A stretch of DNA of 64,000 nt from Bradyrhizobium sp. 149. Its GTDB lineage: Bacteria > Pseudomonadota > Alphaproteobacteria > Rhizobiales > Xanthobacteraceae. The stretch covers positions 248,001-312,000 of the forward strand of contig NZ_JADPKK010000013.1 of the NCBI RefSeq assembly GCF_023073915.1, written 5' to 3'. Position 1 is the first letter of the stretch; each line of letters begins with the position of its first letter. Both the position numbers and the translations under genes were made by a program. Of the stretch, positions 55,120 to 62,605 are shown one piece after another. The notes under the pieces are model-generated. The model was not told where the DNA came from. It did not search any database and saw nothing but the letters and a program-made list of their open reading frames with translations.

Positions 55120-56112
55120 ATGTCCAAGATTACGCGCCGCACCTTTGCGGCCTCAACTGCCGCGGTCGCGGCATCGGCCGCTTTCGGCCTCACACCCGCA
55201 CTTGCGCAAGCCTATCCGGCGCGGCCCGTCACCGTGATCGTGCCCTGGGGCGCGGGCGGCGGCACCGACGCGACGGCGCGCATTGTCGCAGCGCTTCTGG
55301 AGAAGGATCTCGGCCAGCCCTTCAACGTGGTCAATCGCACCGGAGGCTCCGGCGTCGTCGGCCATACCGCGATTGCGACCGCGCAGCCCGATGGCTACAC
55401 CATCGGCATGCTCACGGTCGAAATCTCCATGATGCACTGGCAAGGACTGACCGAGCTGGCGCCGAGGAGCTACACCCCGCTGGCGCTGATGAACGAAGAC
55501 CCCCCGGGCATCCAGGTCTCCTCCTCCTCGCCTTACAAGACGGTGAAGGAGCTCGCCGAAGCCATCAAGGCGGCCCCTCCGGGCAAGTTCAAGGCTTCCG
55601 GCACCGGCCAGGGCGGCATCTGGCATCTCGCGCTTGTCGGCTGGATGCAGGCGATGGGCCTGCCCGCCAACCAGGTCGCCTGGGTGCCGTCGAACGGCGC
55701 CGCGCCCGCGATGCAGGACCTCGCCGCCGGCGGGCTCGACCTCACCACCTGCTCGGTGCCGGAAGCCCGCGCCATCATCGAGGCCGGCAAGGCCAGGAGC
55801 CTTGCCATCATGGCGCCGGCGCGCAATCCGATCTTCAAGGACGTGCCGACGCTGAAGGAGGCGATGGGCATCGAGTACGCGACCGGCGCCTGGCGCGGCA
55901 TCGGCGCGCCGAAGAACCTGCCGCCGGAACTGGCAACGAAGCTCACCGCGGCGCTGAAAAAGGTCTACGACTCCGCCGAGTTCAAGGACTTCATGAGCAA
56001 TCGCGGCTTCGGCACCGTGTGGGGCGATGCCGGCCAGTTCGGCAGCTTCATGGACAAGGGCGATGCCCAGATGGGCGAAGCGATGAAGGCGGCGGGTTTG
56101 AGCAAGGCATAA
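55120..56112 (+). CDS. tctC: Bug/TctC family solute-binding protein of a TTT transporter
   Basis: 330 residues with an RR-containing signal (KITRRTFAASTAAVAASAAF), possibly Tat-dependent, and a Bug fold: YPARPVTVIVPWGAGGGTDA, FNVVNRTGGSGVVGHTAIAT and KNLPPELATKLTAALKKVYD. Unlike the orphan binding protein at 20231-21232, this one precedes tctB and tctA, so it delivers a carboxylate to the membrane pair. Substrate unknown; its location among methylmalonyl-CoA genes is suggestive. Confidence 0.88.
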   Translation: MSKITRRTFAASTAAVAASAAFGLTPALAQAYPARPVTVIVPWGAGGGTDATARIVAALLEKDLGQPFNVVNRTGGSGVVGHTAIATAQPDGYTIGMLTVEISMMHWQGLTELAPRSYTPLALMNEDPPGIQVSSSSPYKTVKELAEAIKAAPPGKFKASGTGQGGIWHLALVGWMQAMGLPANQVAWVPSNGAAPAMQDLAAGGLDLTTCSVPEARAIIEAGKARSLAIMAPARNPIFKDVPTLKEAMGIEYATGAWRGIGAPKNLPPELATKLTAALKKVYDSAEFKDFMSNRGFGTVWGDAGQFGSFMDKGDAQMGEAMKAAGLSKA

Positions 56113-56118
56113 GTTTTC

Positions 56119-56262
56119 ACCTCTCCCCCGCGCGCGGGGAGAGGTCGAGATCGAGGGCAGCCCGAGTCCGGGTGAGAGGGTCTCCGCAAATCCAGCTTTC
56201 ACCGTCATTGTGGACGCGGCCCCTCACCCCAGCCCTCTCCCCGTAAGAACGGGGCGAGGGAG
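56119..56262. repeat. Compound palindromic repeat between tctC and tctB
   Basis: A first hairpin CCTCTCCCC/GGGGAGAGG (56120-56144), then GGGTGAGAGGG (about 56170-56179), later CCCTCACCCC (56221-56230), and a last CCCTCTCCCCG/CGGGGCGAGGG. The parts pair both locally and across about 60 bases. Sequences of this wording recur across Bradyrhizobium and relatives as intergenic repeats (recollection). Inside an operon it may set the tctC:tctBA transcript ratio. Confidence 0.6.
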
Positions 56263-56286
56263 CAGAAACCTCACAGGACTACTCCC

Positions 56287-56778
56287 ATGCGTCTTCCCGA
56301 CTCCGTCACGGGATCGTTTCTCGTCGTGCTCGGCACAGCAGCCGCCTATGGCGGCTGGCTGCTGCCGCCGGTACCCGGGCAGCCGGTCGGCCCCAACGTA
56401 TTTCCGCTGGTGATCGGGATTGGGCTTGCACTGTGCGGGCTCGCAATCGTGTTCGGTATCGGCCACACCTTCGAGGAGGAGGAAGTGCTGATCCCGCTCG
56501 ATGGCCAGACAGCAGCCGCCCCGCCGCCGCAAGGAAAGCTCTACGGCCTGCGCGCGCTGCTGCCGCCGGCGCTGCTGCTGTTCTACGTGGTGGCGGCCGA
56601 CCGGCTCGGCTTTATCATCACCGCGGCGATCATGGTTTACGTCACCTCGACCGCGCTGGGAGCGAAGTGGAAGCTGGCGCTGCCGCTGGCAGCGCTGGCG
56701 CCCTTCGCGATCCACCTCATCTTCGGCAAGCTGCTCCGCGTGCCGCTTCCCGCCGGCCTGTTGCCGACGCCCTGGTGA
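56287..56778 (+). CDS. tctB: TctB family small membrane subunit
   Basis: 163 residues with four membrane helices: the N-terminal pair (TGSFLVVLGTAAAYGGWLLP, PLVIGIGLALCGLAIVFGIG) and the C-terminal pair (FIITAAIMVYVTSTALGAKW, LPLAALAPFAIHLIFGKLL). The small subunit of tripartite tricarboxylate transporters is poorly conserved in sequence but always beside tctA. TctA begins four bases after this stop. Confidence 0.87.
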   Translation: MRLPDSVTGSFLVVLGTAAAYGGWLLPPVPGQPVGPNVFPLVIGIGLALCGLAIVFGIGHTFEEEEVLIPLDGQTAAAPPPQGKLYGLRALLPPALLLFYVVAADRLGFIITAAIMVYVTSTALGAKWKLALPLAALAPFAIHLIFGKLLRVPLPAGLLPTPW

Positions 56779-56782
56779 TCCC

Positions 56783-58297
56783 ATGCTGAAAACCCTGATT
56801 GAAGCGTTCGCACTGATCTCCACCTGGGAGGTCATCATCGCGATGTTCGCAGCCTCCGTGTACGGGCTCGTGATCGGCTCGCTGCCGGGCCTCTCGGCGA
56901 CGATGGCGACCGCGCTGCTCGTCCCCGTCACCTTCTACCTCTCGCCGATCGCGGCGATCGCGACCATCGTGGCAGCGTCCTCGATGGCGATCTTCTCCGG
57001 CGACATCCCCGGTGCGCTGCTGCGCATCCCCGGCACGCCAGCCTCCGCCGCCTATGCCGACGAGGCTTACGCCATGACCCGCAAGGGACAGGCCGAGCTG
57101 GCGCTCGGGGCCGGCGTATGGTTCTCGGCCGTCGGCGGCATCGCCGGCGTGCTGTCGCTGATGATCCTGGCGCCGCCGCTGGCCGAGATCGCGCTATCGT
57201 TCTCGACGTTCGAGTATTTCTGGCTGGCGCTGCTCGGCCTGATGTGCGCCACTTTAGTGGCGCGCTCCTCGCCGGTGAAGGCGATCGCGGGCATGTTCCT
57301 CGGCCTGCTGGTTTCCTGCATCGGCATCGAGAATCCGGGCGGCGTGCCGCGCTTCACGTTCGGCCTCACCGATCTGTTCGGCGGCATCGAGCCGATCCCC
57401 GCTCTGGTCGGCGTGTTCGCCGTGGCCCAGGTGATGCGCGCGATGCTGACGCCCGAGCCTCCCCCGCTGCCGCGGCGTAAATTCGGGAGCATCATGGCCG
57501 GCCAGTGGATGCTGACAAAGAAGTATCACTGGCAGATGACGCGCGGAAACATCGTCGGCATCATCATCGGCGTGCTGCCCGGCGCCGGCGCCGACATGGC
57601 CGCCTGGGTCTCCTACGCGATGTCGAAACGCTTCTCCAAGGAGCCGGAAAAATTCGGTACCGGCCATGTCGAGGGCCTGGTCGAGGCCGGCGCCAGCAAC
57701 AATGCCAGCATTGCCTCGGGCTGGGTGCCGTCGTTGCTGTTCGGCATCCCCGGCGATACCATCGCCGCGATCGCGATCGGCGTGCTCTACATGAAAGGGC
57801 TCAACCCCGGGCCGACGCTGTTCACGGAGAAAGCGTCGAGCATGTACGCGATCTATCTGATGTTCATCATCGCGAACATCTTGATGATCCCGCTCGGCAT
57901 CGCCATGATCCGGGTTGCCGCCTACATCCTGCTGGCACCGCGCTCCGGAATCATGCCGATCATCATGCTATGCTGCGCGGTCGGATCTTTCGCGATCGGT
58001 AACAACATGTTCGGCGTCGTCACCGTCGCCGCCTTCGGCGTGATCGGCTATGTCATGGAAGCAAACGGCTATCCGGTTGCTGCGATGGTGCTCGGCATCG
58101 TCATGGGCACCATGGTCGAGCAGGCTTTTGTGACCTCCCTGATCAAGTCCGACGGCAGCATCCTGCCGTTCTTCGAGCGCCCGGTCGCCGCCATCCTCGC
58201 CGCCATGGCGATCGGAGCGCTGCTGTGGCCGGTGATGGTCTGGGTCTGGCGGAAGGTGAAACCGGTGCGGACAGGTGTGGCGGCGACATCCCGGTGA
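56783..58297 (+). CDS. tctA: TctA family large membrane subunit
   Basis: 504 residues with about twelve helices, standard for TctA. The family landmarks GLVIGSLPGLSATMATALLV near the N-terminus, GDIPGALLRIPGTPASAAYA, and the second-half copy GIIIGVLPGAGADMAAWVSY are intact; the two glycine-rich reentrant loops form the transport site. Sodium- or proton-coupled uptake of a carboxylate delivered by TctC is expected. A longer reading from 56501 is out of phase with TctB and not a start. Confidence 0.92.
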   Translation: MLKTLIEAFALISTWEVIIAMFAASVYGLVIGSLPGLSATMATALLVPVTFYLSPIAAIATIVAASSMAIFSGDIPGALLRIPGTPASAAYADEAYAMTRKGQAELALGAGVWFSAVGGIAGVLSLMILAPPLAEIALSFSTFEYFWLALLGLMCATLVARSSPVKAIAGMFLGLLVSCIGIENPGGVPRFTFGLTDLFGGIEPIPALVGVFAVAQVMRAMLTPEPPPLPRRKFGSIMAGQWMLTKKYHWQMTRGNIVGIIIGVLPGAGADMAAWVSYAMSKRFSKEPEKFGTGHVEGLVEAGASNNASIASGWVPSLLFGIPGDTIAAIAIGVLYMKGLNPGPTLFTEKASSMYAIYLMFIIANILMIPLGIAMIRVAAYILLAPRSGIMPIIMLCCAVGSFAIGNNMFGVVTVAAFGVIGYVMEANGYPVAAMVLGIVMGTMVEQAFVTSLIKSDGSILPFFERPVAAILAAMAIGALLWPVMVWVWRKVKPVRTGVAATSR

Positions 58298-58348
58298 TAT
58301 CGGGCGAGCAACCCTCGCCTGCTCCGCCCGGGCGTTGTAAAGCAGGGC

Positions 58349-59338
58349 ATGGTTGAGAAGAAACTTTCGCTGGACATCAAATCCCTCGCCCATGACCTCC
58401 GCGCCGGCAGCCGCACGGCGCTGGCGCGGGCCATCACGCTGGTCGAGAGCCGGCGCGGCGACCATCAGGCGCTGGCGCGCGAACTGGTGCAGATGCTGTT
58501 GCCCGACACCGGCAAGGCGGTCCGCGTCGGCATTACCGGCTCGCCCGGCGTCGGCAAATCCACCACCATCGACGCGCTCGGCACCCATCTGATCGAACAG
58601 GGCCACAAGGTCGCCGTGCTCGCGGTCGATCCGTCCTCGGCGCGCAGCGGCGGCTCGATCCTCGGCGACAAGACGCGGATGGCCCGGCTCTCGGCTTCCG
58701 ACGACGCCTTCATCCGGCCCTCGCCGTCCTCGGGCGCCCTCGGGGGTGTCGCGGCGAAAACGCGCGAGGCGATGCTGCTGTGCGAGGCAGCCGGCTTCGA
58801 CATCGTGCTGGTCGAAACGGTCGGCATCGGCCAGTCCGAAACCGCGGTCTGCGACATGACCGATTTCTTCCTCGCCCTGATGCTGCCGGGCGGCGGCGAC
58901 GAGCTCCAGGGCATCAAGAAGGGCCTGGTCGAGCTCGCCGACATGATCGCGATCAACAAGGCCGATGGCGACAATCTCAAGCGCGCCAACATTACCGCCG
59001 CCGACTATCGCGGCGCGCTGCATATCCTGACGCCGCGCTCCGAGCACTGGCATCCGCCGGTCGAGACCTATTCGGCGCTGACCGGCAACGGCATCGCGAA
59101 GATCTGGCAAAAGATTCTGGATCACCGCAAGGCGATGAACGCATCCGGCGATTTCGCCACGCGGCGGCGCGAGCAGCAGGTGAAATGGATGTGGTCGATG
59201 CTGGAGCAGCGCATGCTGGCGCGGCTGCGCAGCGAGGCGTCGGTGCGGACCAAGGTCCGGAAGATCGAGACTGAGGTCGCTGATGGCCACCTCACGCCGG
59301 CGCTGGCGGCCGAAAAGATTTTGGAGTTGCTGCAATGA
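58349..59338 (+). CDS. meaB: MeaB (ArgK-type) G-protein chaperone of methylmalonyl-CoA mutase
   Basis: 329 residues. A GTPase that gates loading of adenosylcobalamin and protects the mutase from inactivation. P-loop GITGSPGVGKSTTIDALG, then VLAVDPSSARSGGSILGDKT, switch ETVGIGQSET and the guanine motif NKAD (MIAINKADGDN). The C-terminal helices (RRREQQVKWMWSMLEQRMLA) dimerise. Normally beside mutB; here tctCBA and a gene remnant intervene. It overlaps pcp by four bases. Confidence 0.94.
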   Translation: MVEKKLSLDIKSLAHDLRAGSRTALARAITLVESRRGDHQALARELVQMLLPDTGKAVRVGITGSPGVGKSTTIDALGTHLIEQGHKVAVLAVDPSSARSGGSILGDKTRMARLSASDDAFIRPSPSSGALGGVAAKTREAMLLCEAAGFDIVLVETVGIGQSETAVCDMTDFFLALMLPGGGDELQGIKKGLVELADMIAINKADGDNLKRANITAADYRGALHILTPRSEHWHPPVETYSALTGNGIAKIWQKILDHRKAMNASGDFATRRREQQVKWMWSMLEQRMLARLRSEASVRTKVRKIETEVADGHLTPALAAEKILELLQ

Positions 59339-59988
59339 GCGACAAGCTCCGCATTCTCCTCACCGGCTTCGGCCCGTTCCCCGGCGCGCCCTATAATCCG
59401 ACCCAGCCGCTGGTCGCCCGGCTGGCGCAATTGCGCCGTCCCGCACTCGACGATGCCGCGATCTCCAGCCACATCTTCCCGGTCACCTATGCCGCGGTGG
59501 ACAGGCAATTGCCGGAGGTGCTCGCGAAAGAGAAGCCGGATGCGCTGCTAATGTTCGGTCTCGCGGCACGCACGCCCCATCTGCGCATCGAGAGCCGCGC
59601 GCGCAACGCCGTCACCATGCTCTGGCCCGATGCCGCCAACACCCGCTCGAGCAAGCGCGGCATCGCCGGCAATGCGGACGCGATGAATTTCGGCCCGCAT
59701 ACCGCAAGGCTGCTGCGCGCCGCGCGCCTCACCGGCATCGACGCGCGCCCCTCGCGCGACGCCGGCGCCTATCTCTGCAATTATCTGAGCTGGCGCGCGA
59801 TCGAGAACGTCAGGGCCGGCGGGCCGCGGCTTGCGGCGTTCATTCATATTCCCCTGCTCGCGCGCGGTGGCGCCGTGCGCCGCAAGGGCGCGCCGCGGAT
59901 CACGCTGGAAGAACTGGTCGATGCGGGGGAAGCGATGCTGATGGAAATGGTGCAGTTGGCGCGGAAGGGGCGGAAGGGGACTGCGTAA
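59335..59988 (+). CDS. pcp: Pyroglutamyl-peptidase I (peptidase C15)
   Basis: 217 residues removing N-terminal pyroglutamate. Fold landmarks: LLTGFGPFPGAPYNPTQPL, the catalytic Glu region LRIESRARN, the catalytic Cys in SRDAGAYLCNYLSW and His in AAFIHIPLL. The triad is therefore complete. It begins in the ATGA overlap with meaB, an association without obvious metabolic logic. Confidence 0.9.
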   Translation: MSDKLRILLTGFGPFPGAPYNPTQPLVARLAQLRRPALDDAAISSHIFPVTYAAVDRQLPEVLAKEKPDALLMFGLAARTPHLRIESRARNAVTMLWPDAANTRSSKRGIAGNADAMNFGPHTARLLRAARLTGIDARPSRDAGAYLCNYLSWRAIENVRAGGPRLAAFIHIPLLARGGAVRRKGAPRITLEELVDAGEAMLMEMVQLARKGRKGTA

Positions 59989-60091
59989 ACATTTAACCCT
60001 ACTGCGAACTATCCTCACGGCCCCAGCCGCGCGGCCCCATTTTTGCGCTACCTAACCGCTGCGGACTCCCGCGTCCGCCGGAGGACGCGTC

Positions 60092-61462
60092 ATGGACCTC
60101 AATCGTCGCCATCTTATCGGAGCTTCGACCGCAGGCATCGCCGGCGCGCTCGCGATGCCCTCCGATGCCGCGCGCGCGGCGCCGCTGACGTCGCTGCTCG
60201 GCCGCGATGCCACGCAATATGGTGTGCGACCCGGCAGCAGCGAGGACCAAACCCGCGCGCTCCAGCGTGCAATCGACGAGGCCACGCGGGCGCAGATGCC
60301 ACTGGCGCTGCCACCCGGCATCTACCGCACCGGACTATTGCGCTTGCCAAATGGCGCGCAATTGATCGGCGTGCGCGGCGCGACAAAATTCATCTTCACT
60401 GGCGGGGCCTCGGCGATCCAGAGCGATGGCTCTAATTCGATTGGCCTCACCGGCATCACCTTCGATGGCCGCGGCATTCCGCTGCCGACGCGGCGGGCAC
60501 TGATCCAAATCCTCGGCGGGCGCGACGTCCGAGTCAGCGATTGCGAGATCACCGGTTCCGGCGGCAGCGGCATCTGGCTCGAGCAGGTCTCCGGCGATAT
60601 CTCCGGCAACATCTTTACCAACATCGCGGTGACGGCGGTGGTGTCGTTCGACGCCAGGGGTCTCAACGTCTCCCACAACACCATCACCGGCGCCAACGAT
60701 AACGGCATCGAGATCCTGCGCACGGCGATCGGCGACGACGGCACGCTGGTGACTGATAACCGCATCGAGGACATCAAGGCCGGCCCCGGCGGCTCCGGCC
60801 AGTACGGCAACGCCATCAACGCCTTCCGCGCCGGCAACGTCATCGTGCGCGGCAACCGCATCAAGAACTGCGATTACTCCGCCGTGCGCGGCAACTCGGC
60901 CTCGAACATCCACATCACCGGCAACAGCGTCAGCGACGTGCGCGAGGTCGCGCTCTATTCGGAGTTCGCGTTCGAGGCCGCGGTGATCGCTAACAACATA
61001 GTGGACGGCGCCGCCGTCGGCGTCTCCGTCTGCAATTTCAACGAAGGCGGCCGCATCGCGGTGGTCCAGGGCAACATCATCCGCAACCTGATCCCGAAGC
61101 GGCCGATCGGCACCGCGCCGGATGATGATGCCGGCGTCGGCATCTACATCGAGGCGGATTCATCGGTGACCGGCAACGTGATCGAAAACGCGCCGTCCTA
61201 CGGCATCGTCGCCGGCTGGGGCAAATATCTCCGCGACGTCGCGATCACGGGCAACGTGATCCGCAAGGCGCTGGCCGGCGTCGGCGTGTCCGTCGTGTCG
61301 GGCGCCGGCACCGCACTCGTCAACAACAACATGATCTCGGAAACCCCGCGCGGCGCCGTGGTCGGGCTCGATCACGCGCGTGCGGTTACGTCTGACCTGT
61401 CAGTGGACGGCGCGCAGCGGTTTGCGCAGCTGGTGGTCGGCGGGAATGCGGTGCGGCGGTAG
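60092..61462 (+). CDS. TIGR03808-type Tat-exported parallel beta-helix protein
   Basis: 456 residues: a twin-arginine signal (MDLNRRHLIGASTAGIAGAL, cleavage near ARA at 30) and a right-handed beta-helix like pectate lyases, shown by repeated strands such as GNIFTNIAVTAVVSF, SHNTITGANDNGIEI, VRGNRIKNCDYSAVRGNS and VIANNIVDGAAVGVSV. No pectate-lyase catalytic Asp cluster is obvious, so polysaccharide binding or lysis is only inferred. Members of TIGR03808 are known from Bradyrhizobium and relatives, next to a TIGR03809 gene, as here. Confidence 0.85.
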   Translation: MDLNRRHLIGASTAGIAGALAMPSDAARAAPLTSLLGRDATQYGVRPGSSEDQTRALQRAIDEATRAQMPLALPPGIYRTGLLRLPNGAQLIGVRGATKFIFTGGASAIQSDGSNSIGLTGITFDGRGIPLPTRRALIQILGGRDVRVSDCEITGSGGSGIWLEQVSGDISGNIFTNIAVTAVVSFDARGLNVSHNTITGANDNGIEILRTAIGDDGTLVTDNRIEDIKAGPGGSGQYGNAINAFRAGNVIVRGNRIKNCDYSAVRGNSASNIHITGNSVSDVREVALYSEFAFEAAVIANNIVDGAAVGVSVCNFNEGGRIAVVQGNIIRNLIPKRPIGTAPDDDAGVGIYIEADSSVTGNVIENAPSYGIVAGWGKYLRDVAITGNVIRKALAGVGVSVVSGAGTALVNNNMISETPRGAVVGLDHARAVTSDLSVDGAQRFAQLVVGGNAVRR

Positions 61463-61506
61463 CTGCGCTGTTTTCCGACGGGGACGTTCATCCTTCAGGG
61501 CTCGCC

Positions 61507-62124
61507 CTAAAACGCGTTCCGCAGCAGCGGATACTTCGCCTGCAGGCCGTCGAGGCTGAAGGTGAATTCGACGACGCGCTCGGGGGCTGCGACGATTTCG
61601 GCTGCCGGCGGAGAGAACTGCGGCAGAAGAGTTGCCATCGCAGCAGGCGCGGTGGGCGGCGCCGCGGCAGCAGGAATCTTGGGCAGTGCCATCGCGGCAG
61701 GCGCGGCGCGCGGCGCGATCGGGGCTTCGGTGACTTCGGCGAGAACGTTCGGCTTCGGATCGAGCCTGACCGGCACGGCGCTTTCGGGAGCAATGTGCAC
61801 GGCCTTCGGTTGCACGGTCTGCGTCTGCTGCTCGCGCGGAGACATGCGGGGCATCGTCGCCGGCGACCAACCGAATGAGGGCGACACGCTGGCCGCCGCC
61901 GTGGCGACGTCAGCGCCGGTGGCAAGCGCGCGCCACGTCTGAACGGCGAGCTTGGCTTCCTGGATGTTTTCGAGGAATGCGATCTCGGAATGATAGCGGC
62001 GCCAGCGGCCGGTCTCGAACATTTCGGAGAGATGCACCAGGCGCTGCTCGGCGAGAGCGCACCAGCGTGCCGCAATGTCGCGGCCGACAGCCACGTCGCG
62101 AACAGCCTCTTGGCGATGTGTCAT
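61507..62124 (-). CDS. TIGR03809-type hypothetical protein
   Basis: 205 residues from ATG 62124. The conserved N-terminal 70 residues are helical (RDIAARWCALAEQRLVHLSE, WRRYHSEIAFLENIQEAKLA). A long Pro/Ala-rich segment follows, and a short end (FTFSLDGLQAKYPLLRNAF). It converges on the beta-helix gene, 44 bases between stops, matching the reported TIGR03808/TIGR03809 pairing. The helical part recalls phasin or coiled-coil scaffolds. Function unknown. Confidence 0.72.
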   Translation of the reverse strand: MTHRQEAVRDVAVGRDIAARWCALAEQRLVHLSEMFETGRWRRYHSEIAFLENIQEAKLAVQTWRALATGADVATAAASVSPSFGWSPATMPRMSPREQQTQTVQPKAVHIAPESAVPVRLDPKPNVLAEVTEAPIAPRAAPAAMALPKIPAAAAPPTAPAAMATLLPQFSPPAAEIVAAPERVVEFTFSLDGLQAKYPLLRNAF

Positions 62125-62605
62125 AAACCAGCCCGTCAGGAGAAAAATACGGACGCGACGCAACGCACACGAATCAATTTAAGCGCGACGTGAATATTTT
62201 GTGGAAAAGTTTTGACTTGTCCAGCAACGACGACGTTTTCGTCGCCAAACTCCGTAGTCGTCCGGAGATTCAAGGGGTTTTCGAGTCAAGCTTCGCACAA
62301 GCATAGCGCGCCTGCGGTGTGCCGGAAGGGCGATGGCAAGGAGCGCGGGGCGATCTCTCAACCGGAAGCTGATTTCCGCCCAGGGCTTCGAGGAATCGGA
62401 GCTCCGAAAAGAAAAGACCCGTCCGGGGGGACAACCGGACGGGTCGAGCCATATGGGCGCTTGGGGTGGATGGGCGCTCGCGCCTGATATGACTTATGGG
62501 GAGGGATAACCGCTCCCACATAATTTGGTCGTGGCAGCGGGCTGAACGTTCAATGCGGCGTTTGATTTTTCGATCTTCGCGCCGCGCGCAAAGTTGTCGC
62601 AGCCG
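62125..62605. other. Intergenic region with two hairpins
   Basis: 481 bases without a convincing gene. It holds the strong hairpin at 62416-62445 (see terminator) and a second, bulged one, TTATGGGGAG/CTCCCACATAA (about 62494-62524). An 18-codon rightward reading from 62454 (MGAWGGWALAPDMTYGEG) lies between them, but without support I do not call it. The promoter of the TIGR03809 gene must be at the left end. Confidence 0.45.
62405..62445 (-). terminator. Rho-independent terminator, leftward
   Basis: An 11-base perfect stem GACCCGTCCGG/CCGGACGGGTC (62416-62426 and 62435-62445) is flanked on the left by AAAAGAAAA, which reads as CTTTTCTTTT after the hairpin on the minus strand. It probably ends the subtilase transcript 160 bases downstream of its stop. 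Confidence 0.7.

Noticed and set aside
62454..62510. 18-codon reading MGAWGGWALAPDMTYGEG as a Trp-containing leader peptide
   Set aside because: The adjacent hairpin is a leftward terminator, and no biosynthetic gene follows on the same strand.
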